From contig NZ_JACRTA010000001.1 of NCBI RefSeq assembly GCF_014385065.1, forward strand, positions 248,001 to 312,000: DNA of 64,000 nucleotides, in the 5' to 3' direction. Made by a program: the position numbers and the translations under genes. This DNA comes from Lentihominibacter hominis (GTDB lineage Bacteria > Bacillota > Clostridia > Peptostreptococcales > Anaerovoracaceae). Shown piece by piece: positions 53,518 to 62,442 of this stretch. The notes under the pieces were generated by a model. The model searched no databases. It worked only from the letters and a program-made list of their open reading frames with translations, and had not been told where the DNA came from. The number at the start of each line of letters is the position of its first letter. Within the stretch, counting starts at the first letter, position 1.

Positions 53518-53718
53518 TGCCTTATACCTCCATAAAACTCCGTTAATAAATTCCCCTTGCCGTTTTTATGAATAATAAAAAAACGGATCTATGTATCCGC
53601 CCCAATTTTCGCATAAATTATGATTCCGCATTTAATAAAGTAAAATCAAAATCTGCCTATTATTAACCCAAACAGCCTTCGCTCTTAGGTGAGAAGCGGA
53701 TAACTTCTTCTTTCTACC
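53518..53718 (-). promoter_or_regulatory. L20-type leader of the infC operon with attenuator
   Basis: A 200-nt leader. GTTATCCGCTTCTCACC and AAGAGCGAAGGCTG near its 5' end are characteristic of the infC/L20 leader. A terminator follows: CGGAT ACATAG ATCCG with seven T (53576-53602). L20 binding is expected to favour termination. Confidence 0.75.
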
Positions 53719-53724
53719 TGAATT

Positions 53725-53753
53725 ACTATATCATATGAAAAGATAATATGCAA
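53725..53753 (-). promoter_or_regulatory. Promoter of the infC operon
   Basis: Reverse strand TTGCAT (53748-53753), 17-bp spacer, TATAGT (53725-53730). Confidence 0.75.
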
Positions 53754-53793
53754 GAAAATTTTCCCGGCATTCTTATTAATGCACACAGAAAAA

Positions 53794-53898
53794 TCACTCA
53801 TCCGGAAATTCTGTAACCATCAAAAATCCTATCATAATCAGCCCTATAGATGTAAAAATACTTGCAATAACAGCCATGGCCATAATTATCCACACCAT
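53794..53898 (-). CDS. 34-residue single-helix membrane peptide
   Basis: AGGTGGTGAT precedes ATG 53898. The product is almost wholly one membrane helix (MVWIIMAMAVIASIF to LIMIGFLMV) with an acidic tail TEFPDE. It lies upstream of the infC promoter on the same strand. No family recognised; function unknown. Confidence 0.55.
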   Translation of the reverse strand: MVWIIMAMAVIASIFTSIGLIMIGFLMVTEFPDE

Positions 53899-54040
53899 AT
53901 CACCACCTTTGTTTTAATAGTTTCTCCAAAACTGAAGATACTATTAAATATCATTTCTATCACTCCGGGATATCTTGAATGCCCTTCATCAACATGGTAT
54001 CATATGAAAAGTACTAAAAATAAAAAGGAGGTTCTTATTC

Positions 54041-54268
54041 ATGTATGCATTACCCTTTTCTGAAGTAAGCAAACTAAAAGCTGAAGTTGACAAACGCTTT
54101 TCCATGCACCTGCATTTTCATGACAGATGCGGAGGTCAGTTTTTCTCTCTTGAAGAAAAAAATGATGATTTACGCAAATATATTGAAAACTATTTTTCCG
54201 ATATGAATCTGAAAGCCATATATTCCGAAAACGGTTTGGAATTTACAGTAGAAGCTCAAAATGAATAA
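54041..54268 (+). CDS. 75-residue protein, RDAC-like
   Basis: AAAAGGAGG precedes ATG 54041. The product has an HLHFHDRCGGQFFSL centre, a short helix (DDLRKYIENYF) and a final strand. The DRCGGQ segment resembles the small RDAC family of Clostridia, recalled with moderate confidence. His and Cys residues might bind a metal. Function unknown. A shared terminator separates it from the convergent superoxide reductase gene. Confidence 0.6.
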   Translation: MYALPFSEVSKLKAEVDKRFSMHLHFHDRCGGQFFSLEEKNDDLRKYIENYFSDMNLKAIYSENGLEFTVEAQNE

Positions 54269-54270
54269 TG

Positions 54271-54311
54271 AAAAAAGATCCTTCTTCTTTTTAATGAAGG
54301 ATCTTTTTTTG
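54271..54311. terminator. Bidirectional terminator
   Basis: GATCCTTC (54277-54284) pairs with GAAGGATC (54296-54303), with A-run upstream and T-run downstream, between convergent genes. Confidence 0.9.
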
Positions 54312-54312
54312 A

Positions 54313-54702
54313 TTACAGTCCCATTTTCCAGAGGCCGTGCTTATTGCAGTACGCAAAAACAGCAATGGCTTCATCTCCCGGAACTTCCGCCGAAACTCCA
54401 AACGTAGCCCGTGGTTCTTCACCTGACTTAAGTCTTGCAAACTGTCCGCCCCTTTTCGTCTGAAGATATATCCATTCTATAAAATGATCGTCTTCCATAG
54501 GATGGCTGATCTCTCCGACATCAACTCTTACAGCACCTTCCTGCTTTTTCACCTTAGGAACATGTTTTTCCTTGGCGCCGTCTGTCTCAGAAGCATGCAA
54601 CCTTACCATTTCATCCCCACAACATTTTACGTCGTCTCCCTCGCCTGTCAGAAAAGTTATGGTACTTCCACATTTTTTACACATTAAAAACTTTGGATCC
54701 AT
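54313..54702 (-). CDS. dfx: Desulfoferrodoxin-type superoxide reductase
   Basis: A 129-residue two-domain superoxide reductase that reduces superoxide to peroxide without making oxygen. The N-terminal desulforedoxin Fe site has C8, C11, C27 and C28. The catalytic Fe site has His47 (EKHVP), His67 (SHPM), His73, Cys119 and His122 (CNKHGLW). All ligands are present. It marks an anaerobe. Thioredoxin lies just upstream on the same strand. Confidence 0.95.
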   Translation of the reverse strand: MDPKFLMCKKCGSTITFLTGEGDDVKCCGDEMVRLHASETDGAKEKHVPKVKKQEGAVRVDVGEISHPMEDDHFIEWIYLQTKRGGQFARLKSGEEPRATFGVSAEVPGDEAIAVFAYCNKHGLWKMGL

Positions 54703-54753
54703 ATCAAATACCCCTTTTTATTTTTTGATAAAAAGCAGGCAATAGAGCTCATC

Positions 54754-55065
54754 CTACAGTCCCAGAGCTTCTGCAATCTGCTCTTTCGACCGCAGGCCAA
54801 TCAATGTCTCAGCAATTTCTCCATTTTTAAAATATACCAGAGTAGGTATGCTGGTGACCCCAAATTTCATGGCTAACGCCTGCTCTTCATCGATATTGAT
54901 TTTTCCCACTTTTATGTTTTTGTATTCATCTGCAATCTCATCCATAACAGGACCCTGCATCATACAAGGGCCGCACCATGCCGCCCAGAAATCAACCAGT
55001 ACCGGCTGTTTCGATTCTTTTACTTCTTTTTCAAAATTATCTTTTGTTATTTTTATGATCTCCAT
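54754..55065 (-). CDS. trxA: Thioredoxin
   Basis: A 103-residue disulfide reductase with WCGPC (Cys31, Cys34) and the cis-Pro segment GVTSIPTLVYFKNG. The ATG at 55065 has AAAGGA at normal spacing; an upstream GTG (55074) is less likely. It has a promoter at 55123-55151 and may be co-transcribed with the superoxide reductase gene. Confidence 0.95.
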   Translation of the reverse strand: MEIIKITKDNFEKEVKESKQPVLVDFWAAWCGPCMMQGPVMDEIADEYKNIKVGKINIDEEQALAMKFGVTSIPTLVYFKNGEIAETLIGLRSKEQIAEALGL

Positions 55066-55122
55066 AATTATCACTTTCCTTTCCTGCTTATTTTATCCGA
55101 TTTTTTTAATATCATTAATGCT

Positions 55123-55151
55123 AATATAACATATATAATCTGGACTATCAA
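55123..55151 (-). promoter_or_regulatory. trxA promoter
   Basis: Reverse strand TTGATA (55146-55151), 17-bp spacer, TATATT (55123-55128). Confidence 0.7.
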
Positions 55152-55173
55152 GGTAAAAATATGATCATTTTCC

Positions 55174-55202
55174 TTGTAAAGTTATTTTTGTTAAAATATA
55201 AT
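55174..55202 (+). promoter_or_regulatory. Promoter of the aldehyde dehydrogenase gene
   Basis: TTGTAA (55174-55179), 17-bp spacer, TATAAT (55197-55202), divergent from the trxA promoter. Confidence 0.7.
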
Positions 55203-55252
55203 AAAATCAATATTGTACAGTATTTTCTATACCATTAAGGAGGTCTTTAAAA

Positions 55253-56680
55253 ATGTCAATGAATGCACACGACTATGTCGCAGAACTGGTCAAAAGGGCA
55301 AGAAAGGCTCAAAAATACGCCAATAACTTCACACAGGAAGATGTTGATCTTCTGACAGCGGCGGTAACATACAGCCTTACAAAACCCGAAAAAACCAAAA
55401 TGTTTGCTGAAATGCTTGTAGAGGAATCCAAAATGGGCATATCGGAAGATAAAATTTCTAAAATATACGGAAAAGTCTGGGGATCTTATCTTCAGATGAA
55501 AGATAAAAAATCAGTAGGCCTTCTCGATGACAATAAAGAAACCGGCATTCAAAAATGGGCTAAACCTATGGGAGTTATTGCCGGAATCATGCCTGTGACC
55601 AATGGAGAAGCTACTCCTATCATAAAAGCCAACATGGCTCTGAAAACAAGAAATGCCATAATCCTGGCTCCACACCCCAAATGCAGAAAGCTCAATCTCG
55701 CTATAGTCAATGAGATAAGAGCCACCATCAAAAAGCTTGGATACCCTGAAGATCTGGTTCAAACCTGTCACTGTGAATGGGTTAAGCTTGAAGTATCACA
55801 AGAGCTGATGACGCAATGTGATTTTATCCTTGCCACCGGAGGCGAAGCCCTCGTCAAAGCAGCCTACTCTTCCGGCACACCTGCCATTGGAGTAGGTGTG
55901 GGAAACTGCGTATCTATAGTAACAGGCAAAACACCTATGGATAAAGTAGCTGAAATGATCTGTTTGTCAAAAGCATACGATAATTCAACATCATGCTCTA
56001 CGGAAAATAACATCATAGTATTTGACAACTGCTATGATGATTTCATAAAAGCAATGGAAAATCACGGAGCTTTCCTATGTAAAGAAGGTTCTGAAGAAAA
56101 AGCAAAACTTCAAAAAACATTGTGGCCAAACTCACCTGATGATCACGTACTCAACCGTGCTGTCATTGCTCAAAGTGCTGAAGATATAGCTGCCCTTGCA
56201 AGACTTGAAGTGCCCTCAGGAACAAAAGTCATAATGGTGGAAGAATTTAATGGCTTCGGCCTCCAACATCCATTTACGGGAGAAAAGCTCTCTCCTGTAT
56301 CCGGTATCCAGAAAGCAAAAAACCTTGACGATGCTATCAACAAAATGCTATCTACACTGGAATATCAGGGAAAAGGTCACAGCTGTGGTATACATACTGA
56401 TGATCCCGCTGATGTAGATAAGCTTGCCTCTGCAGTTCCGGTAACTAAAGTAGTAGTAAATCAGCCGCAATGTCTCACTAATTCAGGAGGATGGAACTGT
56501 GGATATCCAGTCTCCCTTACACTGGGATGTGGTACATGGGGAGGCAACAGTGTATCTCATAATGTTACATATAAAGATCTCTTGAATTACACTTATGTTT
56601 CAAGACAGATTCCCAACTGGAAACCTGAATCACTCAAAGACTTCATAAATGCAGATATTATTGCAAAAGTAGATGCCTAA
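55253..56680 (+). CDS. CoA-acylating aldehyde dehydrogenase
   Basis: A 475-residue enzyme of the acylating branch (EutE, PduP, SucD, AdhE N-domain, SauS). GVIAGIMPVTN and LATGGEALVKAAY form the nucleotide and CoA site. The catalytic Cys is C248 in STSCSTEN. The LTLGCGTWGGNSVSHNVTYKDLLNYTYVSRQIP end is typical of AdhE-like and SauS-like forms. It makes acyl-CoA from an aldehyde with NAD+. Acetaldehyde or sulfoacetaldehyde are candidates; no microcompartment or alcohol dehydrogenase gene is beside it. Strong AAGGAGG. Confidence 0.85.
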   Translation: MSMNAHDYVAELVKRARKAQKYANNFTQEDVDLLTAAVTYSLTKPEKTKMFAEMLVEESKMGISEDKISKIYGKVWGSYLQMKDKKSVGLLDDNKETGIQKWAKPMGVIAGIMPVTNGEATPIIKANMALKTRNAIILAPHPKCRKLNLAIVNEIRATIKKLGYPEDLVQTCHCEWVKLEVSQELMTQCDFILATGGEALVKAAYSSGTPAIGVGVGNCVSIVTGKTPMDKVAEMICLSKAYDNSTSCSTENNIIVFDNCYDDFIKAMENHGAFLCKEGSEEKAKLQKTLWPNSPDDHVLNRAVIAQSAEDIAALARLEVPSGTKVIMVEEFNGFGLQHPFTGEKLSPVSGIQKAKNLDDAINKMLSTLEYQGKGHSCGIHTDDPADVDKLASAVPVTKVVVNQPQCLTNSGGWNCGYPVSLTLGCGTWGGNSVSHNVTYKDLLNYTYVSRQIPNWKPESLKDFINADIIAKVDA

Positions 56681-56729
56681 TCATGCAGCGACAAAGCGCT
56701 GAAGCATTATACTCTTTTCAGCTCAGCAG

Positions 56730-56768
56730 AAAACATGTGTTTACTTTTTGTTCTTTTTATGATAAAAT
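56730..56768 (+). promoter_or_regulatory. lexA promoter with LexA box
   Basis: TTTACT (56740-56745), 17-bp spacer, TAAAAT (56763-56768). AAAACATGTGTTTA (56730-56743) matches 11 of 14 positions of the Gram-positive SOS box and overlaps the -35, fitting autoregulation. Confidence 0.6.
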
Positions 56769-56795
56769 GTTCTCATAAACAAGGAGGATATTCGC

Positions 56796-57458
56796 ATGTT
56801 AAAAGAACGAGAACAAAACATCTTAAATTACATGAGAGCTGAAATAAGAGAAAAAGGCTACCCTCCTACTGTCCGTGAAATATGTTCTGCGCTGGATATC
56901 AAATCCACATCTACAGTTCATAAGGATATCTCAAACCTTGTAAAACAAGGTTATATAAAGAAAGATCCTTCCAAGCCAAGAGCCCTAATGCTCGTAGACA
57001 TCGGACAAACTGATTCTCACGATAAACATGAAATGTCAGACAGAAACACAGTAAACAGAGAAGTATCCCGTGCCGAAATCATAGAGGTACCTCTTGTGGG
57101 CAGAATAGCCGCAGGCACTCCTATTCTTGCTGAGCAGAATGTGGAAGACAGTTTTCCGGTTCCCGCAAGATTCGTAGGAAACAATCCCAGCTTTATGCTT
57201 ACAGTGAGAGGCGAGAGTATGATCGAAGCCGGTATAATGGATGGGGATTATATATTAGTAGAACAGCAGAACACAGCCAGAAACGGAGAAATAATTGTAG
57301 CTATGGTGGACGGATTTGAAAGCGAAGCCACAGTCAAAACTTTTTATAAAGAAAACGATCATATAAGACTCCAGCCGGAAAATTCCTCTATGAGTCCCAT
57401 CATTGTTCAAGACGTAAAAATACTGGGAAAAGTAAAAGGAGTCTTTAGATATTTTTAA
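56796..57458 (+). CDS. lexA: LexA repressor
   Basis: A 220-residue SOS repressor. A winged helix-turn-helix at 1-65 (PPTVREICSALDIKSTSTVHKDI) is joined by a linker to the S24 peptidase domain. Self-cleavage is at Ala106-Gly107 in RIAAGTPI, with Ser141 (RGESM) and Lys181 (ATVKTF) as the dyad. All key residues are present. Confidence 0.97.
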   Translation: MLKEREQNILNYMRAEIREKGYPPTVREICSALDIKSTSTVHKDISNLVKQGYIKKDPSKPRALMLVDIGQTDSHDKHEMSDRNTVNREVSRAEIIEVPLVGRIAAGTPILAEQNVEDSFPVPARFVGNNPSFMLTVRGESMIEAGIMDGDYILVEQQNTARNGEIIVAMVDGFESEATVKTFYKENDHIRLQPENSSMSPIIVQDVKILGKVKGVFRYF

Positions 57459-57470
57459 TAAATCTTTTAT

Positions 57471-57503
57471 AAAAGTCTGTTATGATCATAACAGACTTTT
57501 TAT
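57471..57503 (+). terminator. lexA terminator
   Basis: A near-perfect hairpin AAAAGTCTGTTATG/CATAACAGACTTTT followed by TTATTA. Confidence 0.88.
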
Positions 57504-57659
57504 TATACATAAAACATTATCAGCGATATTATATACATCCATAAAAACAATCAGCACGATATTTTTTGTATCTCTATACATCAAAATTTTGAATATAAAC
57601 GATTATCTTCAATATTACTGCACAAAATAAGAAAAAAATAATTTGAACGGAGACAAAAA

Positions 57660-59333
57660 ATGAATAACAATATGGATCTTAATTATGAAATGTTCTGTTA
57701 CCAGTGTGAACAGACTGCCAACGGAAAAGGCTGTACTAAATTAGGGATATGCGGCAAAACACCTGAGATAGCCAACCTGCAGGACCTTCTTATTTTCCAG
57801 ATAAAAGGAATAAGCTGCTATGGAAAAAAACTGATTGATCAAGGGGATCATATAGACAAAGACATCGTCAGCTTCATCGAGAATGCACTTTTTACCACTC
57901 TTACAAATGTAAACTTTAATGCCGAAGATCACGTTAGACTCCTTAAAGAATCTCAGAAAATAAAAGAAAGGCTCAGAAATCTTGTAGGCAAAATTAATAA
58001 CCCTACTGCACATGCTACCTATGATCTTCCGTCCGCCAAAAGTGAAATGCTCAAAGACTCTCAAATAGCAGGGATTATGTACGATCAGTCCCTTGATCCC
58101 GATATACGTTCACTTCGTCAGACCATTATTTATGGACTCAAAGGTATCAGCGCATATGGACATCAGGCCAGAGAGCTGGGATATTACAGCGATCAGGTGG
58201 ATGATTTTTATATTACAGCTCTTGAATCTACTACCGACGACACGCTAACAGCAGATGAAATGATAAGGATGACCATGAAAACAGGAGAGATTGCTGTAGA
58301 AGTCATGAAAATCCTTGACGATGCAAATACAGAAGTATATGAAAATCCATCTCCTCACAAAGTAAATATAAAAATCAAAAAAGGTCCTTTCATCATCGTT
58401 TCCGGACATGACCTGAAAGATCTGGAAATGCTTCTGAAACAAACAGAGGGAAAAGGAATAAACATCTACACACACGGCGAAATGCTTCCCGCACATGGTT
58501 ATAAAGGGCTAAAAAAATACTCTCATCTTGTAGGAAATTTTGGCGGAGCATGGCAGGATCAGCAGAAAGAATTCGACAATATACCAGGATGTATCCTCAT
58601 GACTACAAATTGTCTGATGCGACCGCGAGATTCATATAAAGACAGAATCTACAGTACTAACGTAGTAGGGTGGGAAGGTGTAAAACACATAGAAAAGAAG
58701 TCAAACGGAGAAAAAGATTTCAGTGAAATAATACAACAGGCGATAAAACTTGGAGGATTCAAAGAAGATCAGGAATCAAAAGAAATACTTGTAGGATTCG
58801 GGCACCATGCAACATTAGGATATGCTGAAAAAATAGTTGCAGCTGTCCATAAGGGCGATGTGAAACATTTCTTCCTCATCGGCGGCTGCGACGGTGCAAG
58901 ACCGGGACGTAATTACTATACTGAATTTGCAGAAATGGTTCCAAAAGATTGCATGATATTAACATTGGCATGCGGAAAATATAGATTCAACAAACTTGAT
59001 TTCGGTGAAACCGCAGGACTTCCAAGACTCCTTGATGTAGGTCAATGCAACGATTCCTATTCTGCTGTGCGCATAGCAACTGCTCTTTCCGATGCTTTTG
59101 ATACAGACATAAACGGACTTCCTCTGTCATTCATAATCTCATGGTATGAACAAAAAGCTGTCGCCGTACTGCTGGCACTTTTGAGTCTGGGAATTAAAAA
59201 CATCTATCTGGGACCTACACTGCCTGCATTCCTCAGTCCCAATGTACTGCAATATCTTGGCGATACTTTTGATCTGAAACTTATAAGCAGTGCTAAAGAT
59301 GATATAAAAACATGTCTGAAGCAAAATATATGA
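57660..59333 (+). CDS. hcp: Hydroxylamine reductase (hybrid-cluster protein)
   Basis: A 557-residue Fe-S protein with the class I N-terminal cluster motif C13-x2-C16, C25 and C31. Later motifs for the hybrid Fe-S-O cluster are GCDGARPGRNYY, ILTLACGKYRFNKLDFG, GLPRLLDVGQCNDSYSA and SFIISWYEQKAVAVLLALL. It is linked to reduction of hydroxylamine or NO in anaerobes. It is monocistronic, between the lexA terminator and a shared terminator. Confidence 0.96.
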   Translation: MNNNMDLNYEMFCYQCEQTANGKGCTKLGICGKTPEIANLQDLLIFQIKGISCYGKKLIDQGDHIDKDIVSFIENALFTTLTNVNFNAEDHVRLLKESQKIKERLRNLVGKINNPTAHATYDLPSAKSEMLKDSQIAGIMYDQSLDPDIRSLRQTIIYGLKGISAYGHQARELGYYSDQVDDFYITALESTTDDTLTADEMIRMTMKTGEIAVEVMKILDDANTEVYENPSPHKVNIKIKKGPFIIVSGHDLKDLEMLLKQTEGKGINIYTHGEMLPAHGYKGLKKYSHLVGNFGGAWQDQQKEFDNIPGCILMTTNCLMRPRDSYKDRIYSTNVVGWEGVKHIEKKSNGEKDFSEIIQQAIKLGGFKEDQESKEILVGFGHHATLGYAEKIVAAVHKGDVKHFFLIGGCDGARPGRNYYTEFAEMVPKDCMILTLACGKYRFNKLDFGETAGLPRLLDVGQCNDSYSAVRIATALSDAFDTDINGLPLSFIISWYEQKAVAVLLALLSLGIKNIYLGPTLPAFLSPNVLQYLGDTFDLKLISSAKDDIKTCLKQNI

Positions 59334-59452
59334 TTTTCTCAATGACAATAAATTTTACGAACAAAAACTAAATTCATTTCTTCCATTATTTTTAAAATCT
59401 GAATCGATTTTATTTTATCAATACCATAAATCAATATTTCTTTAAAAGATAA

Positions 59453-59504
59453 GGCTGTCTCATTAAAGATAAAAAACTTTAATGAGGCAGCCCTACTTTT
59501 TATT
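59453..59504. terminator. Long bidirectional terminator between hcp and the VWA gene
   Basis: GGCTGTCTCATTAAAG (59453-59468) pairs with CTTTAATGAGGCAGCC (59477-59492) with one mismatch; T-rich sequence follows on both strands. Confidence 0.85.
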
Positions 59505-59524
59505 TTCTGTTTAACAACTGGCGT

Positions 59525-60718
59525 TTATTTCACCAGCAGTTTCTTTATTCCTGCTTCTAAGCCATCCAATGAAAGTTCGAACATCGGAAATATCTCTGAT
59601 ATAGCATTTATGGTTTTAGCTCCATACATCCATTCCCACGTACTTTTGTCTATAGGGTTAAGCCATACCTGTTTCTTATATCTTCTCTTAAACTTCTCCA
59701 GCCATGCTATACCCGGTTCTTCATTCCAAAGACCAATATAAGAATTCCCTCCCTTTTTATAAAGCTCAGAGGGCGCCATTGCAGCATCCCCAACAAAAAT
59801 CACCTTATATTCACTATCAAGATTTCTCAGGACCCAGTCAGTTTCTATCCACTCACCCTTTTTACAATAAGGGGTGGTATATAGATGATCATATATACAA
59901 TTATGAAAATAATATATCTTCAAATCTTTAAAATGATTAGCCTGACTGACAGCCTGGAAAAGCCTGTTACATAATCTGCTGTAAGGCAGCATTGAACCGT
60001 CGGAATCTATAAGAAGCAATACTTTAACTGTATTTTTTCTCGGCTTGTCATATACAATCTTAAGCATTCCTGCATTATCACAGGTTTCGTCTATAGTCTT
60101 ATCAATATTGAGTTCTGTTTCCTGCGCATCAACCCTTGAGGAATATTGCCTCAATCTCCTGAATGCCATTTGAAACTGCCTTATATCCAAAATCTTATCC
60201 TGCCGAAAATCCTTAAAATTTCGTTCTCCGGCCACCTGAACGGCAGATTTGTGGCGGCTCGGTCCACCGGTCCTTATGCCGCTGGTATGAAATCCACCCC
60301 GCCCCATAACTGAAGTTCCGCCGGTACCGATCCAATAACAGCCTCCGTCATGCTTTTCTTTCTGCTCCTTGATGCGTTCCTCAAACATTTCCAGAAGTTC
60401 TTCCAGCTCCTTTGGAAATTCATCACCGGTGCCTTTATCGTCAATAGGCCTCTGATGATCACTTTCGTTAAGCCACTCCCAAAACTCTTCGGGAAGATCC
60501 TCAGGAGTCTGTACATTTTTAAAATATTCTGCGAAAACAGCATCGAATTTATCATATTCAGATTCTGATTTTATAAGAATACTTCTGCAGAGATTATAGA
60601 AGCCCATAAGAGATGAATGTGCAAGGCCTTTATCAAGAGCCTCTTCCAAAATCATCCACTCGTTTATAGAAACCTCCAGCCCTTTAGCTCTGAGCAGGTA
60701 AAAAAATTCTAAAAACAT
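59525..60718 (-). CDS. CoxE-like protein with a VWA domain
   Basis: A 397-residue cytosolic protein. The N-terminal half is helical with a Gly/Ser-rich linker (about 125-155); the C-terminal half is a von Willebrand A domain with the metal site DSDGS in VLLLIDSDGSM. Such proteins pair with MoxR AAA+ ATPases, as here 4 bp upstream, to remodel or insert metal into target proteins. The target is unknown; no oxidoreductase gene is adjacent in the operon. Confidence 0.88.
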   Translation of the reverse strand: MFLEFFYLLRAKGLEVSINEWMILEEALDKGLAHSSLMGFYNLCRSILIKSESEYDKFDAVFAEYFKNVQTPEDLPEEFWEWLNESDHQRPIDDKGTGDEFPKELEELLEMFEERIKEQKEKHDGGCYWIGTGGTSVMGRGGFHTSGIRTGGPSRHKSAVQVAGERNFKDFRQDKILDIRQFQMAFRRLRQYSSRVDAQETELNIDKTIDETCDNAGMLKIVYDKPRKNTVKVLLLIDSDGSMLPYSRLCNRLFQAVSQANHFKDLKIYYFHNCIYDHLYTTPYCKKGEWIETDWVLRNLDSEYKVIFVGDAAMAPSELYKKGGNSYIGLWNEEPGIAWLEKFKRRYKKQVWLNPIDKSTWEWMYGAKTINAISEIFPMFELSLDGLEAGIKKLLVK

Positions 60719-60722
60719 ATCT

Positions 60723-61562
60723 TTACCATCTCTTAAGTGAGTATCCTTTCTCTTTTATTTCATTCATTACATCTATATCCTGATTTTTCTTGAGCAAAAC
60801 ACCTACAAACGGCATGTCTCTCTTGAGATTGGCAATATCAACTCCGCTTATCATTAGAGCCTGTATCCAGTCAAGAAGTTCGGAAGTGCTCGGTTTTTTC
60901 TGCAGATCATCCATTTCACGGATTTCATAGAAAGCGTCCAGCGCCTTTTCGCTGAGCTTTTTATCTATATCACCGAAATGAACGTTTATAATCTCTTCCA
61001 TTTTTTCCTTATCAGGGAATTCTATATAGTGAAAAATACATCTTCTCAGAAATGCGTCAGGCAACTCCTTTTCGGCATTGGATGTAATAATAACTATAGG
61101 TCTCTGCTTTGTCTTAATGGTTTCTTTTGTTTCGTTAATATAAAACTCCATCTTATCCAGCTCCCAGAGAAGGTCATTAGGGAATTCCAAATCCGCCTTA
61201 TCTATTTCATCTATCAGGAGAACCACCTGCTTATCTGCCGTGAAGGCCTCTCCCAGTTTACCCAGCTTGATGTACTGCTTTATATCGGAAACATTTCCTT
61301 CACCGAACTGGCTGTCATATAATCTCTGCACTGTGTCGTATACGTAAAGGCCTTCCTGTGCCTTAGTGGTTGATTTGATACCCCAGATTATAAGCTCCAT
61401 ATCCAGTGACTCGGCTATAGCTTCAGCAAGCATTGTCTTGCCTGTTCCCGGTTCGCCTTTAATCAGAAGCGGTTTTTCCAAAGCAATAGATACGTTTACC
61501 GCATTCATAAGTTCATCGGTAACTACGTAATTATCGCTACCTTTAAAAACGTTCATATTCAT
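60723..61562 (-). CDS. MoxR-family AAA+ ATPase
   Basis: A 279-residue AAA+ protein with Walker A GEPGTGKT (residues 36-43), Walker B LLIDEIDKAD near 116, sensor ITSNAEKELPDAFLRRC and a MoxR lid. Chaperone-like partner of the VWA protein encoded next. AAGGAGATG precedes the ATG. First gene of the pair. Confidence 0.92.
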   Translation of the reverse strand: MNMNVFKGSDNYVVTDELMNAVNVSIALEKPLLIKGEPGTGKTMLAEAIAESLDMELIIWGIKSTTKAQEGLYVYDTVQRLYDSQFGEGNVSDIKQYIKLGKLGEAFTADKQVVLLIDEIDKADLEFPNDLLWELDKMEFYINETKETIKTKQRPIVIITSNAEKELPDAFLRRCIFHYIEFPDKEKMEEIINVHFGDIDKKLSEKALDAFYEIREMDDLQKKPSTSELLDWIQALMISGVDIANLKRDMPFVGVLLKKNQDIDVMNEIKEKGYSLKRW

Positions 61563-61847
61563 TTTTTATTTCATCTCCTTGTATTGTATTAAGTCAGTGT
61601 AAAACTGCTGTTGCCACAACTTTTATAATATATTATATATGGGTATTTTTCAAGAGTTTTGTGGATCAACAATAGTATGTACTTTATCTGTAGCCCTCAC
61701 ATATATTTATAAACCGAAATATTGCTGTTCGCCCTCCTAAAACACTGTATACATCTGCAAATATATGCACACTTTCACAAATAATAACTCTGAAAGCAAC
61801 CTGTCGCCGGCACATTCCCGGCAACTCAACGCCAAAGGAATACAAAC
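61563..61847. other. Intergenic stretch, nothing recognised
   Basis: 285 bp without an open frame that has a ribosome-binding site, a clear terminator or a recognised RNA. It should contain the promoter of the MoxR-like gene, but I see no good match. Confidence 0.5.
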
Positions 61848-62429
61848 TCATTTTTTATCCAGCCTTCCAGCATAAATCATAATCACAAAAATAAAGCAGT
61901 ATAAAAGAGCTCCGCTATTTCCAGCAATCATATCAGTAAGAGTATCCAACATACCACGCTGCATTCCTCCACCAGCAAGTTTATCCGCCGTAAACTCAAA
62001 TATTTCCCATATACCGGCACACGCTGAAGAAAAGAAAAAAGCAAAGACAACCTGTGAAAATAAATAAGCTCTTTTATTTTCAAAAAACATCTCTGCTCTT
62101 TTTAAAAGTTTCGATATTACTAACATCCCAAGACTTGCCAAAAGAATTCCACTGATAAAATGTATTATTTTATCATATGGGCCAAACCTTCTGTATAAAT
62201 CCAAAACTGAGCCTATCGGAGACGCCAAATATACAAAAATGACCCCACAGTAAAATAAATCATCCTTTACATCCAGTATTTTCGCTGTCGCCAGCAAAAA
62301 TAATATCGCACCAAAAGAACCGGCCACATTTACCGCAGGCGGATTGATTCCGGTTTTAAAAGCTGTCGCAATAGTTATAATCGTTGCTATAATTAAAAGT
62401 AAAACTGCTATAATTCTTTTTCTGTGCAT
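61848..62429 (-). CDS. DUF2238-like polytopic membrane protein
   Basis: A 193-residue protein with six hydrophobic segments. YDKIIHFISGILLA and GIWEIFEFTADKLAGGGMQ, then DTLTDMIAGNSGALL, are the YjdF/DUF2238 pattern of conserved His, Glu and Asp in membrane helices. ATG 62429 has GAGGAGAG; a longer frame into the neighbouring gene is not supported. It follows the glycerophosphotransferase gene by 13 bp. Function unknown. Confidence 0.75.
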   Translation of the reverse strand: MHRKRIIAVLLLIIATIITIATAFKTGINPPAVNVAGSFGAILFLLATAKILDVKDDLFYCGVIFVYLASPIGSVLDLYRRFGPYDKIIHFISGILLASLGMLVISKLLKRAEMFFENKRAYLFSQVVFAFFFSSACAGIWEIFEFTADKLAGGGMQRGMLDTLTDMIAGNSGALLYCFIFVIMIYAGRLDKK

Positions 62430-62442
62430 AACTCTCCTCGCT

